Part shown: positions 57,175 through 64,000 of the stretch, one piece after another
Layout: every line of letters begins with the position of its first letter
Position numbering within the stretch: the first letter of the stretch is position 1
Assembly: GCA_021413675.1 (NCBI GenBank)
Contig: JAIOQA010000218.1
Coordinates: forward strand, 1-64,000
DNA from: Deltaproteobacteria bacterium
GTDB lineage: Bacteria; Myxococcota_A; Polyangia; Haliangiales; Haliangiaceae
DNA length: 64,000 nucleotides
Direction of reading: 5' to 3'
Made by a program: the position numbers and the translations under genes
Notes under the pieces: model-generated
What the model was told of the DNA's origin: nothing
Seen by the model: only the letters and a program-made list of their open reading frames with translations
The model's database searches: none

Positions 57175-57879
57175 CTACTGCGCGTGGATGAGGACCTTCA
57201 GCTGCGACGTCGGGTTGACGTGGAGCGCGAGGGTCAGCGGGTAGTCCCCGGCGGGCGGCTGGACGTTGATGTAGCCGGTCGCGTGATCGGCGCCCTGGGG
57301 CTCGTGGGTCATGAGGCCCGCCGGATCCGCGACCACGTCGTAGAGGAAGCGGCCCTCGAGATCCTCGGTGCCGAGGCGCGCGCGGGCCTGGAAGCCGACC
57401 AGCTGGTTGGCGGGCACCGTCCACGACTCGTCGTAGCCGTCGGCTGCCGCCGGCCCGGTCGCGGTGCCGACGAACTTCGCGAAGCCCAGGTGATCGGCGG
57501 CCTTGATCGTGATGGGCACGGCGTCGACCTCGGCCGCGGCGGTGTCGATGACCGCGAGGTCCACGGTCGCGCCCGCGCCGGTCGCGCCGGCGTCCGCGCC
57601 GGTGACCCGCCAGGCCGGCAGGCCCTGGATCGACGCGATCGACTCGACGCTGGCGACCGTCGGATCGCGCGACTCGAGCGCGAGCCCGGTGATCGAGCCG
57701 CCCGACGTGCGGGCGATCTGCACGTCGACCGTGCCCCACAGCGCGATGGCGTCGCCGAGATCGCAGCCGGTGGGGTCGCCGCAGTTCGAGGGCGTGAACG
57801 TGATGTTGCCCTGGTTACCCGTCGACGAGACGTTGCAGCCAGCAGCCATCAGCGGAGCGAGCAGATAGGCGAAGCGCAT
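57175..57879 (-). CDS. Lipoprotein with Ig/BIG-like beta domains
   Basis: A 234-residue lipoprotein (MRFAYLLAPLMAAGCNV, Cys 15) with a beta-sandwich pattern: LALESRDPTVASVESIASIQGL resembles the 'S.DP.VA.V' of bacterial Ig-like (BIG2) domains, and a second domain of about 110 residues follows. Two Cys in SNCGDPTGCDLGD. No function. It is convergent with the S2P protease gene and divergent from the zinc-ribbon protein. Confidence 0.78.
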   Translation of the reverse strand: MRFAYLLAPLMAAGCNVSSTGNQGNITFTPSNCGDPTGCDLGDAIALWGTVDVQIARTSGGSITGLALESRDPTVASVESIASIQGLPAWRVTGADAGATGAGATVDLAVIDTAAAEVDAVPITIKAADHLGFAKFVGTATGPAAADGYDESWTVPANQLVGFQARARLGTEDLEGRFLYDVVADPAGLMTHEPQGADHATGYINVQPPAGDYPLTLALHVNPTSQLKVLIHAQ

Positions 57880-57914
57880 GTGTGGCATTGTCGACCTCGC
57901 GAGGACCCCTGGCA

Positions 57915-58784
57915 ATGCGCGATGACGACGCGCTCGACGCGGCCGTGCCTGTGGTCACGAGCGGCGCACCGACGCGACATCTCTGTCTCGGTTGTCGCCT
58001 GATCCAGGCGGCGACGGGGCAGTGCGTGCAGTGCGGCGGCACGACGATCGCGCCCGTCGAGCTGGTGCGCGAGCTGCTCGCGTATCGCGATCTCTCGCTC
58101 GCCGGCGAGCGCGACCTCGGCATGATCACCGCGCTGGTCGCGGGCAGCACCTTCATCTTCCCGATCCTGTGGCCGGTCGCGGTCGCGAGCCTCGGCGCGC
58201 TGGTCGTGCGCGTGCCGGTGCGGCGCTGGCGCGATCGCGATCGCCTCGCCAACCCGGTCGCGGGCATCGTCGTGCCGCCCGCGCACGCACCGGCGGACGC
58301 GATCATCAAGCGCGGCACGGTCCGGCGCTTCCGCGGCGAGGTCCGCGCGTCGATCTGGGACGGCGCCCCGGTGCTCGCCGAGGAGATCGCGATCGACGCG
58401 CCCGAGGGCGGCGTGCTGGTGCGCCACGCGCTCGCCGCGCCGTTCCTGTTCGAGAGCGACGACCGCGTGCCGATCGTGGTGCGCGGGCCGGTGCGCCTGG
58501 CGCCGGTGCCGGCGTGGACCGAGGGCAAGCGCACGATCAAGCCCGGCGATCCGCTGCTCGCGGGGCTGGGGCTGCCCGCGGATCTGCGCGTGCGCGGCAT
58601 CGCGCACCGCACGCGGCTGGTCGAGGGCATGACCGTGACGATCGCGGTGTCGCGCGCCGGCCTCGGCGAGGAGGCGATCGCCGAGTACGCGAGCCTGCGC
58701 GACGGCGGCGTGGTCCGCGCGTACCGCGGCGTGCGCGGCGAACCGGTGCTGCTCGGCGCGCCGTCCGGCGCCGGCTCGGCGTAG
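57915..58784 (+). CDS. Zinc-ribbon membrane protein of unknown function
   Basis: A 289-residue protein with an N-terminal CLGC...CVQCG pair (about 26-44), which could bind zinc, and a TM segment (ITALVAGSTFIFPILWPVAVASLGALVV, about 75-102). The C-terminal 180 residues are beta-rich and soluble, with FRGEVRASIWDGAPVLAEEI and RVRGIAHRTRLVEGMTVTI strands. I do not recognise the family. The gene starts 35 bases from the divergent lipoprotein. Confidence 0.75.
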   Translation: MRDDDALDAAVPVVTSGAPTRHLCLGCRLIQAATGQCVQCGGTTIAPVELVRELLAYRDLSLAGERDLGMITALVAGSTFIFPILWPVAVASLGALVVRVPVRRWRDRDRLANPVAGIVVPPAHAPADAIIKRGTVRRFRGEVRASIWDGAPVLAEEIAIDAPEGGVLVRHALAAPFLFESDDRVPIVVRGPVRLAPVPAWTEGKRTIKPGDPLLAGLGLPADLRVRGIAHRTRLVEGMTVTIAVSRAGLGEEAIAEYASLRDGGVVRAYRGVRGEPVLLGAPSGAGSA

Positions 58785-58793
58785 TGTGGCGGC

Positions 58794-59237
58794 ATGTGGC
58801 GCGCCGCGACTCCTGCCGATGACGACGCGATCGTGGCGTCGAGCCTGGCCCTGTATGTCGACGATCCCAGCCCCGAGACGGTCGACGCGGCGCAGATCCG
58901 CCGGACGATCGCCGCGCTCGCGCGCGAGCCGCATCGCGGCCGCATCCTGGTGCTGGATGTCGATGGCGTCTGCGGCCACGCGTTCCTGATCTCGTTCTGG
59001 TCCAACGAGCTCGGCGGCGACGTCTGCACCGTCGACGAGCTCTACGTCGCGCCGCGCGCCCGCGGCCGCGGCCACGCCGGCGCGCTGCTCGATGCCCTCG
59101 CCGCCGGCGCCTGGTGGCACGACGCGGTCGCCGTCGCCCTCGAGGTCACGCCCGACAACCGCCGCGCCCGCGCGCTGTACGAGCGCCACGGCTTCGCCGG
59201 CAAGAACCAGGGGCTGCGGCGGCGGGTCGTCCGCTGA
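58794..59237 (+). CDS. GNAT-family N-acetyltransferase
   Basis: A 147-residue single-domain GNAT. The acetyl-CoA motif is VDELYVAPRARGRGHAGALLDAL, with the RGRG pyrophosphate loop, and TPDNRRARALYERHGF the family C-terminal motif. The acceptor substrate is unknown. It follows the zinc-ribbon gene by 9 bases, probably cotranscribed. Confidence 0.9.
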   Translation: MWRAATPADDDAIVASSLALYVDDPSPETVDAAQIRRTIAALAREPHRGRILVLDVDGVCGHAFLISFWSNELGGDVCTVDELYVAPRARGRGHAGALLDALAAGAWWHDAVAVALEVTPDNRRARALYERHGFAGKNQGLRRRVVR

Positions 59238-59360
59238 CGGTGGCGGCTGGTGGCGCGCCACCGGCACGCTATCAACGCCCGTTCACGCGTCGGGCGGCGA
59301 ATCGCCTGTGGCGTCGCGGAGCTGGACGCTGGCGCGGCGCTTGCTGATGATCGGTCGCAT

Positions 59361-59801
59361 ATGCATCGCCTCGCTCCGGTCGTGATCGCGCTCGTCGCTT
59401 CGGGCTGCGCGATGTTCATGAAGTCTGTCGAGAAGCCGAAGGTCGACGTGCGCGACGTCGCGGTGACCTCGGCGTCGTTCACCGGCCTCGATGGCGAGGT
59501 CCGCCTCGACGTCATGAACCCCAACCCGGTGGGCGTGCCGCTGCGCGCGGTCGACTGGCAGCTCGCGGTCGGCAGCGCGCAGGCGGTGTCGGGGCGCATC
59601 GAGCTGTCCGAGACCATCCCGGCCAAGGGCACGGCGCCGGTGACGGCGGCGCTTCATCTGGACGCGGCGCACGCGATCAACGTGGGTCGCGCGATCGCCG
59701 GCGGCGCCAGCGACTACACGCTCGACGCGCGCTTCTACTTCGCGACCGCGCTCGGCGAGGTCGCGGTCGACGTGCACCACCAGGGCACGCTGGTCCGCTG
59801 A
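59361..59801 (+). CDS. LEA type-2/WHy-domain lipoprotein
   Basis: A 146-residue lipoprotein (MHRLAPVVIALVASGCAMF, Cys 16). The mature part matches the LEA_2/WHy beta-sandwich family: KVDVRDVAVTSASFTGLDGEVRLDVMNPNP followed by a V-rich strand set and 'IPAKGTAPV', the family's signature 'NPN' loop. Desiccation or outer-membrane roles are suggested for the family. ATG 59361 is preceded by 123 noncoding bases. Confidence 0.83.
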   Translation: MHRLAPVVIALVASGCAMFMKSVEKPKVDVRDVAVTSASFTGLDGEVRLDVMNPNPVGVPLRAVDWQLAVGSAQAVSGRIELSETIPAKGTAPVTAALHLDAAHAINVGRAIAGGASDYTLDARFYFATALGEVAVDVHHQGTLVR

Positions 59802-59806
59802 TCGCG

Positions 59807-60736
59807 CTACGCGCCGACGCGCGCCTGCGCGCGCTGCACCATCGCGACCGCGGCGATCAGCGCGAGGCCAGCGGCCACCTGGTAGACCTCGAGCGGGGCG
59901 TGGAAGAAGCCCCAGGTGATCACGACCGCGACCAGGGTCTGCATCATCTCGAAGTAGCCGGCGGTCGACGCGCGGGTGAGCGCGAGGCCGCGGAAGTAGA
60001 ACAGCAGCGGGATGCCGCCGGAGAGGATCGACAGCGCCAGCAGCGCGGCGATCGAGCCACCGGCGTCGGCGCTCGCGGTCGCCGGCCATAGTGCCTCGGG
60101 TGTGGCCTGGCCCCGCGCGACGATGATCACCGTCATGCACACCAGGCCGACGACGAGCCGCAGCCCGCTTGCCAGCGGCACCGACATCGACACCATCACG
60201 CCACGGCCGGCCACCGTCGACAGACCCCAGAACAGCGCGCAGACCAGCGCGTACCCGGTGCCCTGATCGATCACCGCGGGGTGCTCCGCGGTCGGCACCG
60301 CGTAGCTGATCACCATGCCCGCGACGATCGCGATCGGCGCCCACAGGAAGAACCCGCGCGCGAGCCGATCCCTGAAGATGAAGTACGCCGCCGTGGTCGA
60401 CAGCACCGGCTGGATGTTCAGCACGACGTTGACGACGGTCGGGTTGCCGTACTTGAGCGCGAGCGTGAAGAACACGGTGCCCACCGCCGAGCCGGCGAAG
60501 CCCGAGAACAGGAGCCACAGGAGCGCGCTCTTCGGCACGCGCTTGAGCTCGCCGAGCCGCGGGAGGATGAAGGGCAGGGCGAGCGCCACGAGGATGACGT
60601 GCTCCCACCAGACGATCACCTCGGCGGCGAAGCGGTCGTTGAGCGGGATCCGCCAGGCGCTCTCGGTGCCCCACAGGCCGGCGCCGAGGGCGACGAGCCA
60701 GGGACCGATCGGGCGTTCGTTGGACGCGGTCGGCAT
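59807..60736 (-). CDS. EamA-family (DMT) transporter
   Basis: A 309-residue inner-membrane protein with ten TM segments in two EamA repeats (LVALGAGLWGTESAWRIPL at the start; second repeat near TRASTAGYFEMMQTLVAVVI). Members export amino acids, metabolites or drugs; the substrate is unknown. It is convergent with the LEA-type gene by 5 bases. Confidence 0.9.
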   Translation of the reverse strand: MPTASNERPIGPWLVALGAGLWGTESAWRIPLNDRFAAEVIVWWEHVILVALALPFILPRLGELKRVPKSALLWLLFSGFAGSAVGTVFFTLALKYGNPTVVNVVLNIQPVLSTTAAYFIFRDRLARGFFLWAPIAIVAGMVISYAVPTAEHPAVIDQGTGYALVCALFWGLSTVAGRGVMVSMSVPLASGLRLVVGLVCMTVIIVARGQATPEALWPATASADAGGSIAALLALSILSGGIPLLFYFRGLALTRASTAGYFEMMQTLVAVVITWGFFHAPLEVYQVAAGLALIAAVAMVQRAQARVGA

Positions 60737-60817
60737 CGGCGCACCATAGCGCAGGGTTGCCGCGTGCCACGGCTACGACCGCCGCGCGACGAGATTGTTT
60801 CTTGACTTGCCGGTACG

Positions 60818-62329
60818 ATGATCTCGATGCGCCGCTCATTCGTGCGATCGCTCGTGATCGCAGTCGTCGCGTTCGCGATCCTGTTCGGGGGCGAGTTCCT
60901 GCTCGAGTGGTGGCGGCTGGGCTTCCCCGGCGTCGATGCCCTCGACTGGGACGGCGTCAACAACGCCAAGCTCGTCGATCTGATGAGCCCGATCGCGCGG
61001 GCCTACAACAACGTCCTCGCGATGCTGCTGGCGACGATCGGCCTCGCGATCCCGCTGACCGCGAACATGCACACGCCGACGCTGATCGACGTGTTCCTCC
61101 GCGATCGCATCAACCGCGTGGTGCTGTCGTTCATGGCGCTGGGTGCCGCCCACGTGCTCTGGGTCGACTTCATCATCGGCCCCAAGTTCGCGCCGATGTG
61201 GGCCATCCGGGTCGCGGTGTACATGGCGCTGCTCGGCTGGGCGATCCTCATCCCGTACTTCTTCTACGTCGTGCGGTTCCTCGATCCGGCCCGCGTGATC
61301 TCGCGGCTGTCGCAGGAGCTGGTCCACCTGCTCGACGAGGTCGTCGCCGGCAAGCGCGATCCGGTGGCGGCGCAGGAGGCGGTGTCGGAGCGGCTCGATC
61401 AGATCGGCACGATCGTCCTCAAGTCGCTCGATCGCTCGGATCGCGAGGTCGCGCGCGAGGGCGTGTGGGCGCTCAAGCAGCTCCTCGACAAGTACGCCGA
61501 CCGCAAGGCCCAGCTGCCCGCCAGCTGGTTCCCGGTCGACCGCGCCGACTTCGTCGGGTTCTCGGCCGAGGCCCTCGCGATGCTGTCCGAGGACCGGACA
61601 TGGTTCGAGATGAAGTGCCTCCTGCAGATGATGCTGGGCTACCAGGTCGCGCTCACCAAGGCGTCCGACACGGTCTCGGCGTTCAGCGACGCCAACCGGG
61701 TGATCGCGACCGCCGCCGCGCTGCGCGAGGACGAGGCCGCGCTGCGCCTCGGGATCCGGGTCTTCAACAACTTCCTGCGCGAGGCCGCGAAGACCAAGAA
61801 CGTCCACGCGCTCTACGACGTCTACCACCAGTACCGCGTGCTCGCGCGCGACCTCACGAAGCGCCCCGATCTGCTGCGCGAGATCGCCGGGCACTTCATC
61901 TACTACTCCGAGTCCGCGCGCCAGAACGGCATCGCCTTCGCGCCGCAGATGGTCGCGTTCGATCTCGGGTACATCGTCCGGCGCGCGTACGAGGCTGGTT
62001 GTGTCGCCGCCGACGAGCTGCTCGAGCGCACGCTCGCGCTGCCCCACCGCCGCGGCGAGGAGGTCTACCCGATGGTGGTCAAGGCCAAGCTCATGCTCGG
62101 CGGCTTCCTCGTCGGCAACGCGCACGCCAGCGCCGCGGCGCTGGTCCGCGCCAACCTCGGCGACGTCGATGGCCGCATGATCGAGAGCTCGACCCGCGAT
62201 CTGCTCGCCGCGGATCGCGCGTTCTTCGAGGTCACCGATCGCCAGGTCAACCTCGAGTACGTCCCGCCAGAGCGGCGCGCGCCGCTCCAGCAGTTCGCGA
62301 CGTCACTGAACGGTGGCAACGGCGGCTGA
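60818..62329 (+). CDS. DUF2254-like membrane protein
   Basis: A 503-residue protein with four N-terminal TM helices (about 10-160) and a large cytosolic helical domain. The segment LIDVFLRDRINRVVLSFMALGAAHVLWV corresponds to the DUF2254 motif 'L..FL.DR.n..vl..f'. The soluble C-terminal domain begins with RVISRLSQELVHLLDEVVAG, and has a lone conserved EMKCLLQMMLGYQVAL block. Function unknown. ATG 60818 precedes ISMRRSF. Confidence 0.6.
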   Translation: MISMRRSFVRSLVIAVVAFAILFGGEFLLEWWRLGFPGVDALDWDGVNNAKLVDLMSPIARAYNNVLAMLLATIGLAIPLTANMHTPTLIDVFLRDRINRVVLSFMALGAAHVLWVDFIIGPKFAPMWAIRVAVYMALLGWAILIPYFFYVVRFLDPARVISRLSQELVHLLDEVVAGKRDPVAAQEAVSERLDQIGTIVLKSLDRSDREVAREGVWALKQLLDKYADRKAQLPASWFPVDRADFVGFSAEALAMLSEDRTWFEMKCLLQMMLGYQVALTKASDTVSAFSDANRVIATAAALREDEAALRLGIRVFNNFLREAAKTKNVHALYDVYHQYRVLARDLTKRPDLLREIAGHFIYYSESARQNGIAFAPQMVAFDLGYIVRRAYEAGCVAADELLERTLALPHRRGEEVYPMVVKAKLMLGGFLVGNAHASAAALVRANLGDVDGRMIESSTRDLLAADRAFFEVTDRQVNLEYVPPERRAPLQQFATSLNGGNGG

Positions 62330-62335
62330 GCGGCC

Positions 62336-63655
62336 TCAGCTCAGGCCGTGCGTGACCACGACGATCGCCGCGTCGTCGCCGAGCGGCACGCCGGCGCGGT
62401 GCTCGCGGACGGCGGTGAGGATCGCGTCGAGCAGCGCGCTGGCGGTGCGGCCGGCCTGGGCGGTGAGCAGCTTCTGCAGGCGGCGATCGCCGAACGGCGC
62501 GCGGGTCGGGCTCTCGGCGCGGACCAGGCCGTCGGTCGACATGACGAACGCGTCGCCGTGGCCGATCGCGACGTCGTGCACGCGGTAGGTCGACTCGAAG
62601 GCGTCGCCGAGCATCGGGCCGCCGCCGGGCAGCGCCTCGAGCGTGCCGGCCGGGCGCACGCGGTAGGGCAGCTGGCCGCCGGCGTTGGCGTAGCGCATCG
62701 TGCGGCGATCGCCGTCGAACACCGCGGCGAAGCAGCGCGCGTGCACCGGCGCTGACGCGCGGGCCAGCGCGCGCGACAGCATCGCGAGCAGCTCGCCGGG
62801 ATCCTCGAGCGGCTGCTCGCCGGTCACCAGCAGATCGCACGCGCTCTTCACGACCGCCGAGGTCATCGAGCCGGCGAGCCCGGCGCCGACCGAGTCGCCG
62901 ATGATCATCAGCACGCGGCCGCCGGCGAGCGGGTACATCGACCAGAAGTCCGAGCCGGCATCGCCGGCGACCTCGACATCGCCGGCCCACGCCAGCGCGC
63001 CGGCCGCGCCGACCCGCGACGCCGCGACCAGCGACTCGTGGAACGCGCTGGCGAGCGACACCTCGCGCGCCAGCGAGAACGCGTGGCTCGCCTCGACGTG
63101 GAGCCGGACGTTGGCGCACGCGGTCGCGGTCTGCTCCTGGAACAGCGTCAGCACGTCGCGATCGACCGGCGCGGCGCGGCTGCGGCGCAGCGCGAGCACC
63201 GCGATCAGCTCCTGGCGATCGACCAGCGGCAGGAGCACGTCGGCGCCGGTGAACTCGAGCAGCTGCCGCACCGGCTGGCGCATCGCGCCGAACCGCGCTT
63301 GCTCGAGCTCGTCGACGACGATCGCGCCGGAGTTGAGCTTGAGCCAGCCGAACAGGCCGCGCAGCGCGACCGGCACCTTGCCGAGCGGATCGCCGTCGAT
63401 CGGGTGGGCCTCCCACTCGCCATCGGTCGGCACCAGCGCGACCGCGCGCTCGGCGCCGATCACGAGCCGCGCGGCGCCGCCCGCGAAGCCGAGGATCTCG
63501 AGCACCGAGCCCAGCTCGAGGGAGTGCTCCGCGAACTCGACCAGCGCGTCGTGGGAGCCGCCGGCGGTGGTGCGGCGGTTGCGCGTGATCGTGACCAGCG
63601 CCCAGACCACGCCCAGCGCGATCGCGAGCGCCAGGCCGATCACGACGCCGTTCAT
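62336..63655 (-). CDS. SpoIIE-type PP2C phosphatase with GAF-like domain
   Basis: A 439-residue protein with one N-terminal TM (VIGLALAIALGVVWALVTI), a GAF-like sensor (about 30-210) and a PP2C domain (about 220-439) with SDFWSMY, IGDSVGAGLAGSM, YANAGGQLPY and DDAAIVVV motifs. It lacks an Asp at one metal site relative to the 48996 protein (IGDSVG instead of IGDVTGHG), though Asp is kept. Probably acts on a STAS protein. It overlaps the next phosphatase gene by ATGA. Confidence 0.88.
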   Translation of the reverse strand: MNGVVIGLALAIALGVVWALVTITRNRRTTAGGSHDALVEFAEHSLELGSVLEILGFAGGAARLVIGAERAVALVPTDGEWEAHPIDGDPLGKVPVALRGLFGWLKLNSGAIVVDELEQARFGAMRQPVRQLLEFTGADVLLPLVDRQELIAVLALRRSRAAPVDRDVLTLFQEQTATACANVRLHVEASHAFSLAREVSLASAFHESLVAASRVGAAGALAWAGDVEVAGDAGSDFWSMYPLAGGRVLMIIGDSVGAGLAGSMTSAVVKSACDLLVTGEQPLEDPGELLAMLSRALARASAPVHARCFAAVFDGDRRTMRYANAGGQLPYRVRPAGTLEALPGGGPMLGDAFESTYRVHDVAIGHGDAFVMSTDGLVRAESPTRAPFGDRRLQKLLTAQAGRTASALLDAILTAVREHRAGVPLGDDAAIVVVTHGLS

Positions 63656-64000
63656 CCGGCCCCCGCGGCGGCGGCGTCGAGCAGCTCGAACACCAGCATC
63701 GTGACGTCGTCGCCCATCGGGTTGCCGGCGGTGTGCTGCTCGAGCTCCGCCCAGATCAGATCCGGCAGCTTGGTGCCGCGCTCGCGCGCCATCGCGACCA
63801 GCAGCCGCCGCAGCCGCTTCTCGCCCCACGGCTCCTTCACCGGCGTGCCCGCGTCGATCACGCCGTCGGTGTAGAGGAAGAGCCGATCGCCCGGCGCGAT
63901 CGTGCGCTCCTGGCTGTCGTAGCGGACGCGCGGCGCGCTGCCCAGCGTGTCGCCGCGGACGACGATCGGCTCGACCACGGGCGTGCCCTCGGGGCCGCTG
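63652..64000 (-). CDS. SpoIIE-type PP2C phosphatase, partial
   Basis: The C-terminal 115 residues of another PP2C phosphatase; its N-terminus lies beyond the window. Visible are LFLYTDGVIDAG, WGEKRLRRLL and GDDVTMLVFELL, the last metal motif. It precedes the phosphatase at 62336 and shares an ATGA overlap, so two such enzymes are co-translated. Confidence 0.85.
   Translation of the reverse strand, partial: SGPEGTPVVEPIVVRGDTLGSAPRVRYDSQERTIAPGDRLFLYTDGVIDAGTPVKEPWGEKRLRRLLVAMARERGTKLPDLIWAELEQHTAGNPMGDDVTMLVFELLDAAAAGAG

Noticed and set aside
60790-60817. TTGACT near 60800 as a -35 box for the DUF2254-like gene
   Set aside because: The only -10-like hexamer (TACGAT) is 6 bases away, far too close.

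Overview
The window is about 70% GC, very densely coded, and contains no tRNA, rRNA, CRISPR array or insertion sequence that I can see. Gene content points to a Myxococcota-type (deltaproteobacterial, Kofleriaceae/Haliangiales-like) chromosome: a minor-pilin/PilY1 operon, a polysaccharide-export locus, a Hanks-type Ser/Thr kinase, several SpoIIE/PP2C phosphatases with STAS and HATPase partners, Cys-rich lipoproteins and a four-helix-bundle (S23-type) gene. The taxon is an inference from content, not proven. Most neighbouring genes on one strand overlap by 1-8 bases (ATGA, GTGA or TGATG), so translational coupling is the rule and start codons can often be fixed this way.

Layout. 1-4.3 kb (minus): sulfate assimilation operon, TauE/SafE permease - [4Fe-4S] APS reductase - ATP-sulfurylase-like/APS kinase - siroheme synthase N-domain - uroporphyrinogen methyltransferase, behind a good sigma-70 promoter with a perfect palindrome at the expected +1. 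The ATP-sulfurylase half is frameshifted by a 16-bp tandem duplication and lacks its catalytic motifs. 4.6-5.8 kb (plus): two tandem SUKH-like paralogues. 5.8-12 kb (minus): dihydroorotase, biotin carrier, carboxyltransferase and, displaced by a 1.1-kb insert, biotin carboxylase; the insert holds a four-helix-bundle gene between two related satellite arrays. 12-16.2 kb: Hsp70-like protein, Cys-rich lipoprotein, TcdA, TatD. 16.3-18.3 kb: an ECF41 sigma factor and its oxidoreductase, now joined in one frame by an apparent deletion. 18.4-21.6 kb: a GH19-like hydrolase with a GKRTLTEGL N-terminus, a PcfJ-like protein and a lipoprotein.

21.6-30 kb (minus): a six-gene operon with a phosphate/polyphosphate theme (porin, lipoprotein, VTC-type polyphosphate polymerase, Na/Pi cotransporter with PhoU-like tail, thymidylate kinase with a novel repeat tail, ABC exporter). 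30-37.2 kb: polysaccharide synthesis/export (BY-kinase-like ATPase, two chain-length proteins, glycosyltransferase, sugar-phosphate transferase, Wza-like protein) with a STAS/HATPase switch inside. 37.3-43.9 kb: pilX-pilY1-pilV-pilW-fimT. 44-47 kb: an M16 peptidase pair, one catalytic and one not. 47-53 kb: Ser/Thr kinase with PAS-like tail, membrane-bound SpoIIE phosphatase, EEP-family hydrolase and two paralogous membrane proteins. 53-64 kb: EttA, S2P protease, lipoproteins, GNAT, DMT transporter, DUF2254-like protein and two more SpoIIE phosphatases, the last cut by the window.

The strongest leads are the oxidoreductase-ECF41 sigma fusion with its matching promoter, the porin/VTC/NptA operon, the thymidylate kinase repeat tail, the degenerate ATP sulfurylase fused to an intact APS kinase, and the satellite-flanked four-helix-bundle cassette that splits the acyl-CoA carboxylase genes.
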